Assembly: GCF_001426525.1 (NCBI RefSeq)
Contig: NZ_LMEW01000031.1
Coordinates: 445,949 to 509,948 of the forward strand
DNA length: 64,000 nt
From: Massilia sp. Root133
Lineage (GTDB): Bacteria > Pseudomonadota > Gammaproteobacteria > Burkholderiales > Burkholderiaceae_D
Direction: 5' to 3'
This document shows positions 51,750 to 59,120 of this stretch, in pieces. The notes under the pieces were generated by a model. That model saw nothing but the letters and a program-made list of their open reading frames with translations, had not been told where the DNA came from and searched no databases. The translations under genes and the position numbers were made by a program. Each line of letters begins with the position of its first letter. The first letter of the stretch is position 1.

Positions 51750-52358
51750 ATGGCGATACGTTATGGCTGCTTTTTCAGCTATGCCCATGGGCGGCATGAG
51801 CTGATGCAGCGCTTCAAGGCCACGCTGGCCGATGCACTGCGCTGTTACCTCGAACCGTATTTCGACAACGAAGACGAACTGTTCATCGACACCGAGCAAC
51901 TCGGCGGCGGTGACGACCTCGACCGCAAGATCGCCCGCGCGCTGTGCGAAAGCGCGTGCATGGTGCTGATCTACACGCCCAAATACGAAGCCCATCCCTA
52001 CACCCGGCGCGAGTACGCCGCGATGCGCCTGATCGAAGCCGAGCGCAGCACGTGGTACACGCTGCCCAGCCAGCTGATCATCCCCGTGATCATGACGCAG
52101 CACCCCGTCAGCCTGCCGCCGCAGATCAGCGAATCCACGTTCTACGTCGACTTCTCGCGCTTCACGATGGCCACGGCCGACCTGAAGTCCAACCCTGATT
52201 TCTTGCCGGACATCGACAAGATGGTCCGGCGTATCGTCACGCATTACCAATACCAGAAAAAAACCATGCCGCCGGCGCATGACTGCAACCAATTCGTCCT
52301 TCCCGCTGTCCCACCCGCATGGCGTGAGTTACCGGATCCAACCTTCCCAAAAAAATGA
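51750..52358 (+). CDS. TIR-domain protein
   Basis: A 202-residue cytoplasmic protein with a TIR fold: RYGCFFSYAHGRHELMQRF (strand A), ELFIDTEQLGGGDDLDRKIA (BB-loop region) and ACMVLIYTPKYEAHPYTRRE, where Glu88 occupies the catalytic position of NAD-cleaving TIR enzymes. Many bacterial TIR proteins degrade NAD+ or make cyclic ADP-ribose signals in antiphage defence; others are scaffolds. It has a strong GGGGGAG ribosome-binding site and its stop overlaps ATG of the next ORF, so it works with the ParA-like partner. FxsC-like assignment is an alternative. Confidence 0.86.
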   Translation: MAIRYGCFFSYAHGRHELMQRFKATLADALRCYLEPYFDNEDELFIDTEQLGGGDDLDRKIARALCESACMVLIYTPKYEAHPYTRREYAAMRLIEAERSTWYTLPSQLIIPVIMTQHPVSLPPQISESTFYVDFSRFTMATADLKSNPDFLPDIDKMVRRIVTHYQYQKKTMPPAHDCNQFVLPAVPPAWRELPDPTFPKK

Positions 52359-52366
52359 GGAGCCTT

Positions 52367-53878
52367 ATGGAAACCAACCGCATCACCGCAGTACCGGCCG
52401 GTCAGGCCGGCGAGGTGACGACGTTCTACTCCTACGACAGCGCACCCGTGCGCAGCCTTGCGCTGGCCCATGCCGCCTGGCTGCTTGCCGGGCGCGCGCA
52501 TGCGAAGACACCGGTGCTGATGATCGACTGGGACCTGGAAGCCCCCGGTCTGCATCACTATTTTCCCCGCACGGACGATGGGCGGCACGCCAGCGGCCTG
52601 CTCGAACTGTTCGAGAGCTGCCGCGAACAATTGCACGGCAATACGTCGAACGACGACGCCGAGGCGCTGGCCGGGCGCGTGCTCGACACGCTGGACTGGG
52701 ACGACTACATCGTCCGCGTCGACGACAGCCGTCCGCTGTACCTGATGCGCGCCGGCCGCTTCGACGACAGCTATGGCGAGCGCGTCGACCGGCTCGACTG
52801 GGACGCGCTGTTCTGCGCGTGCCCCGCGCTGTTCCGCACATTCGCGGCGCAGGTGGCACGGCGCTTCGCCCACGTGCTGATCGATTGCCGCAGCGGCCGC
52901 TCGGCGGCGGCCAGCGTCTGCACGGCGCTGTTGCCGGACAAGATCGTCGGCGTGTTTACGCCCGACGCGCGCAGCCTGGACGGCCTGCAGGGCGTCGTCG
53001 CGCGCGCGCTCGATTACCGCTGCAGCCATGAGGACGAACAGCGGCCGCTGCTCGTCTATCCGCTGCCTTGTCCGGTCGACGGCACGGGCGAAGGGCCGTT
53101 GCGCTGGCGCTTCGGCGACGCGCCGCGGAGTCCGTCCGGCTACCAGGCCCGGCTGGAACGCATGCTGGCCGAGTGCTATGGCCTGTCCAGCGTCGTGCTC
53201 GACAGCTACCTCGACGAAGTGCAGCTGCCCCAGGCGGCCGTCAGCGGCATGGCACCGGCCGGCGGCCGGGCCCAGGCGGGCGAGCACGACCGGCTGGGGC
53301 CGCAGCGCGCCGTCGAAGCGCTGCTCGAATGGCTAGCACCCGGCCATTTTCCATGGCGCCCGTTGCCCGAGGTGCGGCTCGTGCAGGCCGTCGAATCGCT
53401 GCGCGAACGGGCCGCCGATCCGCAGGCCCCGAGCCTCGTGCGCGAACTGGCCCGGCTGGCGCAATTGTATTTAGGGCAACAAAGCGAACTGGAAGCCGCA
53501 CGCCGCATCGAGCAGCACGTGATCGCGCTGGAGCAGGGCCTGCACGCGATGGAGGAGGGCAAGCGCGGCCACGGCGCGCCGCGCCGCGCCGGCGAACCGT
53601 CGCCGGATGCGCTGGACGACAAGCTGTCGCGCCTGCAGGAACTGATCGACAGCCGCAGTCCGCGCGAGGCGCGGGCACTGGCGGACAGCCTGCGCTCGAC
53701 GATCCTGCGGCCGAGTGTGGCGCATCCGCTACGACGGCGCGGCGCTGCGATGATCAAGCAGGTCTACCTGCAGGAAGGCGACAAGGACGCGCTGCTGGCC
53801 TTCACCCTGGACGAGGTCTCGTCCCTCGAAGGCGCCCTGATCCAGGCGGCGGAAGGGCGTCCGCTGGTGGCGGGCTGA
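52367..53878 (+). CDS. ParA/MinD-like (KGGVGR-type) ATPase with degenerate P-loop, TIR partner
   Basis: A 503-residue protein whose N-terminal third matches the SIMIBI ATPase fold found beside TIR proteins: TFYSY-(P-loop)-RSLALAHAAWLLA and VLMIDWDLEAPGLHHYF, the latter the second nucleotide motif. In active relatives the loop reads KGGVGRS; here residues 24-30 are DSAPVRS, so the lysine and all glycines are gone. FAHVLIDCRSGRS matches Walker B. The C-terminal half is helical (ELARLAQLYLGQQSELEAAR). It is likely a pseudo-ATPase that binds or senses without turnover. GAGGAG at 52357-52362 selects the ATG at 52367. Confidence 0.82.
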   Translation: METNRITAVPAGQAGEVTTFYSYDSAPVRSLALAHAAWLLAGRAHAKTPVLMIDWDLEAPGLHHYFPRTDDGRHASGLLELFESCREQLHGNTSNDDAEALAGRVLDTLDWDDYIVRVDDSRPLYLMRAGRFDDSYGERVDRLDWDALFCACPALFRTFAAQVARRFAHVLIDCRSGRSAAASVCTALLPDKIVGVFTPDARSLDGLQGVVARALDYRCSHEDEQRPLLVYPLPCPVDGTGEGPLRWRFGDAPRSPSGYQARLERMLAECYGLSSVVLDSYLDEVQLPQAAVSGMAPAGGRAQAGEHDRLGPQRAVEALLEWLAPGHFPWRPLPEVRLVQAVESLRERAADPQAPSLVRELARLAQLYLGQQSELEAARRIEQHVIALEQGLHAMEEGKRGHGAPRRAGEPSPDALDDKLSRLQELIDSRSPREARALADSLRSTILRPSVAHPLRRRGAAMIKQVYLQEGDKDALLAFTLDEVSSLEGALIQAAEGRPLVAG

Positions 53879-53888
53879 CGCCGTGGCG

Positions 53889-53908
53889 GGACGTGCGGAG
53901 GCACGTCC
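53889..53908. other. Perfect hairpin after the TIR/ATPase pair
   Basis: Arms GGACGTGC and GCACGTCC around GGAG, ten bases after the ATPase gene stop. No T-tract follows, so it may be a weak terminator or a mobile repeat end; a similar longer palindrome lies at 61939-61969. Confidence 0.45.
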
Positions 53909-53971
53909 GGGGGGCAATAAATGTGGCGTCCGATTGGTCGATCTCGCCGTTGCTTCAGGTAAAATCGCAGG

Positions 53972-54709
53972 ATGCGTATCCTTATCAGTAACGACGACGG
54001 CTATCTCGCCCCCGGCATCAACGCCTTGGCCGATGCGCTCGCGACAGTCGCCGACATCGTGGTCGTCGCGCCCGACAGCAATCGCTCGGGCGCGTCGAAC
54101 TCGTTGTCGCTGGACCGTCCGCTGTCGGTGTCGAAGGCTGCCAATGGGTTTTATTTCGTCAACGGCACCCCCACCGACTGCGTGCACATCGCGTTGACGG
54201 GGATGCTCGACGTACGCCCGGACCTGGTCGTCTCCGGCATCAACAACGGCCAGAACATGGGCGATGACACGCTGTACTCCGGCACGGTGGCTGCGGCGAC
54301 GGAAGCCTATCTGTTCGGGATCCCGGCCATCGCTTTTTCCCAGGTGCATGGCGGCTGGGCGGAGGTGGAATCGGCCGCGCGGGTGGCGCGCGACATCGTG
54401 CTGCGCCGTTTCGAGATGCTGGACGCGCCGTTTTTGCTGAACGTAAATATTCCGAATTTGCCGTACGAGCAGATGGGACCGCTCGTGCCGACCCGCCTGG
54501 GCCGGCGTCACCAGTCCGAGCCCGTCATCCGCGGCCAGGATCCGCGCGGGCGCGAGATCTTCTGGATCGGGGCGCCGGGCGCCTGCCGCGACGCGGGCGA
54601 GGGTACCGATTTCCACGCGACGAGCCAGGGCTGTGTGTCGGTGACGCCGCTGCAGGTCGACCTCACGCACCGCGACCAGCTGGACCAGCTGCGGCGAGGG
54701 CTCGGATGA
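53972..54709 (+). CDS. surE: 5'/3'-nucleotidase SurE
   Basis: A 245-residue metal-dependent phosphatase acting on nucleoside monophosphates and short polyphosphates. Metal ligands Asp8 and Asp9 in [13 protein letters not shown], Ser in [13 protein letters not shown], and Asn92 in [19 protein letters not shown]. First gene of surE-pcm-nlpD-rpoS, the arrangement conserved in gamma- and betaproteobacteria. Its stop overlaps the pcm start by four bases. Confidence 0.96.
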   Translation: MRILISNDDGYLAPGINALADALATVADIVVVAPDSNRSGASNSLSLDRPLSVSKAANGFYFVNGTPTDCVHIALTGMLDVRPDLVVSGINNGQNMGDDTLYSGTVAAATEAYLFGIPAIAFSQVHGGWAEVESAARVARDIVLRRFEMLDAPFLLNVNIPNLPYEQMGPLVPTRLGRRHQSEPVIRGQDPRGREIFWIGAPGACRDAGEGTDFHATSQGCVSVTPLQVDLTHRDQLDQLRRGLG

Positions 54710-55560
54710 GCGAGAAGCGCAGCCAGTTTCCTCTGCCGCTCTCGTCCGTGACGGGCGGCGGCACCCGAAAGCCCGCTGCGCCGGCGCCGGTCGCCACCCC
54801 GCAGACGGCGACCCAGAACGCGCGCGAGAATAGCCAGGCACAGCCGCGCGGCGGCGCGCCGGCCGGCGTGCCGGGCACGACCAAACCGGCCCAGCCGCAG
54901 CAGACCGTCGTGCGGTCCGACCTGGCGGCCACGGAAGCACCGCGCCGCGCGATGGCGGCCCGGGCCGCCCGCCAGGGCGTCAAGGACCCGCAGGTGCTGG
55001 CCGCGCTGGAAATCGTGCCGCGCCATATGTTCGTCGAGCCGGGCATGCTGGCCCAGGCGTATGTCGACATCTCGCTGCCGATCGGCCACAACCAGACGAT
55101 TTCGCAGCCGTACATCGTCGCGCGCATGATCGAGTTGCTCAAGGACAGTAAGCAGCCGCTGCGCCGCGTGCTCGAGATCGGCACGGGTTGCGGCTACCAG
55201 GCCGCGGTGCTGTCGTGCGTGGCGCAGGAGGTGTATTCCATCGAGCGCATCAAGCCGTTACATGAGCTGGCGAAGGCCAATCTGCGCCCGTTGCGTATCG
55301 CCAATCTGCGCTTGCAGTACGGAGATGGTATGCTAGGGCTCCCGCAGGTGGCCCCGTTCGACGGCATCATCCTGGCGGCGGCCGGTCTCGAGGTGCCGCG
55401 TGCATTGCTCGAGCAGATGGCCATTGGCGCCCGCCTGGTGGCGCCCGTCGGTGCTCAGGTCCAGCACCTGCAGCGCATTACCCGTACCGGCAAGGCGGAA
55501 TGGACCAGCGAAACGCTGGAAGCCTGTCATTTTGTCCCGCTGCGGCCAGGCATCGCTTGA
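54706..55560 (+). CDS. pcm: Protein-L-isoaspartate O-methyltransferase with N-terminal extension
   Basis: A 284-residue protein, about 75 residues longer than E. coli Pcm. The catalytic domain starts about residue 75 ([20 protein letters not shown]) and has [20 protein letters not shown] and SAM-binding [19 protein letters not shown]. It methylates isoaspartyl residues for repair of damaged proteins. The extension (1-75) is rich in Pro, Ala, Thr and Gln and is likely disordered. The ATG overlaps the surE stop (ATGA), which fixes the start and so the extension is real. Confidence 0.94.
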   Translation: MSEKRSQFPLPLSSVTGGGTRKPAAPAPVATPQTATQNARENSQAQPRGGAPAGVPGTTKPAQPQQTVVRSDLAATEAPRRAMAARAARQGVKDPQVLAALEIVPRHMFVEPGMLAQAYVDISLPIGHNQTISQPYIVARMIELLKDSKQPLRRVLEIGTGCGYQAAVLSCVAQEVYSIERIKPLHELAKANLRPLRIANLRLQYGDGMLGLPQVAPFDGIILAAAGLEVPRALLEQMAIGARLVAPVGAQVQHLQRITRTGKAEWTSETLEACHFVPLRPGIA

Positions 55561-55592
55561 ATGCCAGTTGTTGTAAAAGAATTATAGAGAGA

Positions 55593-56498
55593 ATGAAACT
55601 TACGCCCCGCTTAGCCCTGTTGACCCTCAGTCTCGGCATCCTGTCCGCCTGCAGCACCGAGACCCGCGTAGCCCCCGTGATCGACCGTCCGGCCCCGACC
55701 GCATCCAGCTTCCGTCCCCGCCCGCAGCCGGCGCCGGCGCCGGCCGCCGAGGAGTCGAAGCCCGACGCGCGCGGTACCTATACCGTGCGGCGCGGCGACA
55801 CCCTGCTGCGCATCGCCCTCGACCACGGCCAGAACTACCGCGACCTCGTCGCCTGGAACAACCTGGCCGATCCGGACGACATCAAGGTCGGCCAGGTGCT
55901 GAAAGTGGCGCCGTCCGAACGTAACGGCAACGGCAACGGCGTCGTGACGTCGCCGATCGCGATGCCGGGTGCCGAGAAGGCGCCGGCCGTGCCGAAGAAG
56001 ACGGAACCGAACGGCGCCAAGAAGCCGTACAGCGAATCGAACCTGGCCGCGAAAGAAGACAATCCGAAGGCGGAGAAAGTGATCTCGGCGGGGGTGACCC
56101 CGGGCACCACCGTCACCGCGAACGACGACGAGAAACTGAGCTGGATGTGGCCGTCCGACGGCAAAATCATCGCCACCTTCGACGAAGGCAAGAACAAGGG
56201 CATCGACATCGCCGGCAAGATGGGCCAGCAGGTGATGGCCGCGGGTTCCGGGAAGGTGATGTATGCCGGCAGCGGCATCCGCGGATATGGTAATCTCGTG
56301 ATTGTTAAGCACAGCAACAGCCTGCTGTCGGCATATGCGCACAACCGCACCATCCTGGTGAAGGAAGGTCAGAACGTGACCAAGGGCCAGGCGATCGCGG
56401 AGATGGGCGATTCCGATGCCGACACCGTCAAACTGCATTTCGAGATACGCCAGCAGGGCAAGCCGGTCGACCCGGCCAAGTTCCTGCCCAGTCGCTAG
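55593..56498 (+). CDS. nlpD: NlpD-type lipoprotein: LysM and degenerate M23 (LytM) domain
   Basis: A 301-residue outer-membrane lipoprotein. Lipobox LSAC with Cys20; LysM domain at about 62-107 (GTYTVRRGDTLLRIALDHGQ) binding peptidoglycan; a proline/lysine-rich linker; and a C-terminal M23 fold (about 190-295). The first zinc ligand is missing: KNKGIDIAG lacks the canonical His, while YAHNRT and LHFEIRQQGKP remain. This matches E. coli NlpD, which activates amidase AmiC rather than cutting itself. Start ATG 55593 opens the signal peptide. Upstream of rpoS, its coding region usually holds the rpoS promoter. Confidence 0.93.
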   Translation: MKLTPRLALLTLSLGILSACSTETRVAPVIDRPAPTASSFRPRPQPAPAPAAEESKPDARGTYTVRRGDTLLRIALDHGQNYRDLVAWNNLADPDDIKVGQVLKVAPSERNGNGNGVVTSPIAMPGAEKAPAVPKKTEPNGAKKPYSESNLAAKEDNPKAEKVISAGVTPGTTVTANDDEKLSWMWPSDGKIIATFDEGKNKGIDIAGKMGQQVMAAGSGKVMYAGSGIRGYGNLVIVKHSNSLLSAYAHNRTILVKEGQNVTKGQAIAEMGDSDADTVKLHFEIRQQGKPVDPAKFLPSR

Positions 56499-56507
56499 AG
56501 AGAGCCG

Positions 56508-57521
56508 ATGACCTTGCCCCCCGACCCGTTGGACAACGACACGCCGGAAGAGAATCCGGATGAACCGCTGGACGACGGCGAGTTCGGGGCGGACGGCGTC
56601 GACCGCGCCGAGCTGCTGCCGGAAGGCGCGGCGACGGCCGTCGTCGACACCGTCGACGAGCTGAAAAGCGTGCTGCAGGCCGAGCTCTCGACGGACACCA
56701 CCCAGCACTACCTGAACCGCATCGGCGCCAAGCCCCTGCTCACGGCCGAACAGGAAGTGCATTACGCGACCCTCGCCAAGGCGGGCGACTTCAATGCGCG
56801 CCAAAAGATGATCGAGCATAACCTGCGGCTCGTCGTCTCCATCGCCAAGCACTACATCAACCGCGGCGTCGTGCTGCTCGACCTCATCGAGGAAGGCAAC
56901 ATCGGCCTGATGCGCGCGATCGACAAGTTCGAGCCGGAGCGCGGCTTCCGCTTTTCCACGTACGCGACGTGGTGGATCCGCCAGAGCATCGAGCGCGCGA
57001 TCATGAACCAGGCCCGCACCGTGCGCCTGCCCGTGCACATGGTGCGCGAGCTGAACCAGGTGCTGCGCGCGAAATACCACCTGGAGGCCCAGCACCACGA
57101 CGGCAAGGAAGCGAGCGCGGAAGACATCGCCAGCCTCGTCGGCCGGCCTGTGGAAGAAGTGCAGGACATCCTCGCGCTGTCCGAACACGCGACGTCGCTC
57201 GACGCCCCGCTCGACAACGATCCGCAGAGCAGCCTGATGGACATGCTGCCGGACGAGGGCGACGTCAGCCCGGACGCCCACGCGGAGCAGCACGAAATGA
57301 CGGTGCTCGTGCGCGACTGGCTGCAGAAGCTGCCGGACAAGCAGCGCCTCGTCGTGATGCGCCGCTTCGGCCTCGACAACGACGATCCGGCCACGCTGGA
57401 AACCCTGGCCGAGGAGATGGGCGTGACGCGCGAACGCGTGCGCCAGATCCAGCAGGAAGCCCTCGTCAAACTGAAACGGGCGATGGCCGCCCGTGGCGTC
57501 GTCCGCGATTCCTTGTTATGA
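56508..57521 (+). CDS. rpoS: RNA polymerase sigma factor RpoS
   Basis: A 337-residue sigma-70 family protein with an acidic N terminus and regions 1.2-4.2: [20 protein letters not shown] (1.2), [20 protein letters not shown] and [20 protein letters not shown] (2), [20 protein letters not shown] (2.4), and [20 protein letters not shown] (4.2). The position after nlpD and the shorter length than RpoD identify RpoS, the general stress and stationary-phase sigma factor. Begins nine bases after nlpD with GAGAGAG-type ribosome-binding sequence. Confidence 0.96.
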   Translation: MTLPPDPLDNDTPEENPDEPLDDGEFGADGVDRAELLPEGAATAVVDTVDELKSVLQAELSTDTTQHYLNRIGAKPLLTAEQEVHYATLAKAGDFNARQKMIEHNLRLVVSIAKHYINRGVVLLDLIEEGNIGLMRAIDKFEPERGFRFSTYATWWIRQSIERAIMNQARTVRLPVHMVRELNQVLRAKYHLEAQHHDGKEASAEDIASLVGRPVEEVQDILALSEHATSLDAPLDNDPQSSLMDMLPDEGDVSPDAHAEQHEMTVLVRDWLQKLPDKQRLVVMRRFGLDNDDPATLETLAEEMGVTRERVRQIQQEALVKLKRAMAARGVVRDSLL

Positions 57522-57550
57522 TGCCCGGCTGGCCGGCATCGGCCACAAGT

Positions 57551-57657
57551 CGTCATTCCCGCGCACGCGGGAATCCATGCTGAGCAACCGCAGTCGACCC
57601 GCAGGCACTCCGGCTCCGTGATCTTCAGCATGGGTCCCCGTTTTCACGGGGACGACG
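57551..57657. repeat. Dispersed palindromic intergenic repeat, copy 3
   Basis: Left palindrome CGTCATTCCCGCGCACGCGG followed by GAATCCATGCTGAG, spacer of about 50 bp, then the inverted right palindrome GGTCCCCGTTTTCACGGGGA ending CGACG. It lies between rpoS and rlmD, and it is part of a long in-frame extension of rlmD that is not real coding sequence. Confidence 0.8.
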
Positions 57658-57689
57658 TTGTTTGGTTGCGCGATCAGCTCTCTATTCCC

Positions 57690-59120
57690 ATGCAAGAAAC
57701 CTTCATCAACATCAAATCCCTCGACATGGACGCGCGCGGCGTCGGCCACCTGGAGAACGAGGACGGCACGCAAGGTAAAGTGATCTTCGTCGAAGGCGCG
57801 CTGCCGGGCGAGCGCGTCAGCTTCGAGACCCTGCGCAAGAAGAAGAACTGGGAATCGGGCCGCATGGTCACGCTGCAGAAGGCGTCGAGCATGCGCGTCG
57901 AACCGAAATGCCCGCACTTCTGGCATTGCGGCGGCTGCTCCATGCAGCACCTGGAGCCGTCGGCCCAGGTCGCGATGAAGCAGCGCGTCCTGGAAGACAA
58001 CCTGTGGCACATCGGGAAGACGAAGGCCGAGAACATCATGCGCCCGATGTATGGCCCCACGTGGGACTACCGCTACCGCGCGCGCCTGTCGGTGCGCTGG
58101 GTGGCCAAGAAGGGCAAGGTGCTGGTCGGCTTCCACGAGCGCCATTCGTCGTACGTGGCCGACATGACGAGCTGCGAGATCCTGCCGGACCACCTGTCCG
58201 CCATGCTCGTGCCGCTGCGCGAACTGGTGGGCGCGCTGTCGATCTACCAGCAGATGCCGCAGATCGAGATCGCCGTCGGCGAAGAGACGACCGTGCTCGT
58301 GCTGCGCATCATGGCACCGTTGAGCCCCGCGGACGAGACGCTGGTGAAAGCGTTCGCCGACCAATGGAACATCCAGTGGTGGCTGCAGCCGAAAGGCCCG
58401 GACACCGCCGCGCCGTACTATCCGCTCAAGGATGAGCCTAACTACAGGGAACTGTACTACACGCTGCCGGAATTCGGCATCAGGATGCCGTTCAAGCCGA
58501 CCGATTTCACGCAGGTCAACCACCAGATCAACCGCCTGCTCGTGCACAAGGCGTTGACCCTGCTGGACGTGCAGCCGGGCGACCGCGTGGCCGACCTGTT
58601 CTGCGGCCTCGGCAACTTCACGCTGCCGCTGGCGACGCAGGCGCGCGAAGTCGTCGGCATCGAAGGCAGCACGGCGCTGACGACGCGCGCGCTGGAAAAC
58701 GCCAGGGCCAACGGCCTGGCCGACAAGACGACGTTCTACACGCGCAACCTGTTCGAGGTGACGAAGGACGACCTGATCGCGCTGGGTAAATTCGACCGCA
58801 TGCTGGTCGACCCGCCGCGCGACGGCGCCGTCGCGCTGGCGATCGCGCTGGCCGAACTGCGCCTGACGAATCCGGACCTGCTGCCGCAGCGGATCGTGTA
58901 CGTGTCGTGCAGCCCGTCGACCCTGGCGCGCGATGCCGGCATCCTGACGCACCGCGCCGGTTACGTGCTCAAGAAGGCAGGCGTGGCGAACATGTTCCCG
59001 CACACGTCGCACGTGGAATCGATCGGTGTGTTCGAGCGGCTCGAGAACTTCCAGCCGCGCGAATTCGCGGCGCCGGACGTCGCCGACAACGCGTCAACGG
59101 GCGGCGACGCGGTCCAGTAA
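57690..59120 (+). CDS. rlmD: 23S rRNA (uracil(1939)-C(5))-methyltransferase RlmD
   Basis: A 476-residue RNA m5U methyltransferase. An N-terminal TRAM-like domain (about 1-62) is followed by an Fe-S cluster site (Cys74, Cys80, Cys83 in PKCPHFWHCGGCSMQHL, with a further Cys later), SAM motif VADLFCGLGNFTLPLA and the catalytic block VYVSCSPSTLARD. It modifies U1939 of 23S rRNA. ATG 57690 (MQETFINIKS) is preferred; the longer ORF from 57618 reads through repeat DNA. Its last 27 bases overlap the convergent hybrid kinase gene. Confidence 0.94.
   Translation: MQETFINIKSLDMDARGVGHLENEDGTQGKVIFVEGALPGERVSFETLRKKKNWESGRMVTLQKASSMRVEPKCPHFWHCGGCSMQHLEPSAQVAMKQRVLEDNLWHIGKTKAENIMRPMYGPTWDYRYRARLSVRWVAKKGKVLVGFHERHSSYVADMTSCEILPDHLSAMLVPLRELVGALSIYQQMPQIEIAVGEETTVLVLRIMAPLSPADETLVKAFADQWNIQWWLQPKGPDTAAPYYPLKDEPNYRELYYTLPEFGIRMPFKPTDFTQVNHQINRLLVHKALTLLDVQPGDRVADLFCGLGNFTLPLATQAREVVGIEGSTALTTRALENARANGLADKTTFYTRNLFEVTKDDLIALGKFDRMLVDPPRDGAVALAIALAELRLTNPDLLPQRIVYVSCSPSTLARDAGILTHRAGYVLKKAGVANMFPHTSHVESIGVFERLENFQPREFAAPDVADNASTGGDAVQ

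Noticed and set aside
51612-52292. Minus-strand ORF (226 codons) opposite the TIR gene
   Set aside because: It is a shadow of the TIR gene, which has a strong ribosome-binding site and a recognisable fold.
53889-53908. Hairpin considered as a rho-independent terminator for the TIR operon
   Set aside because: It has no T-tract; recorded as a hairpin only.
57618-57689. N-terminal extension of RlmD from an upstream ATG
   Set aside because: The extra 24 codons are translated from a dispersed palindromic repeat; the family starts at MQETFINIKS.
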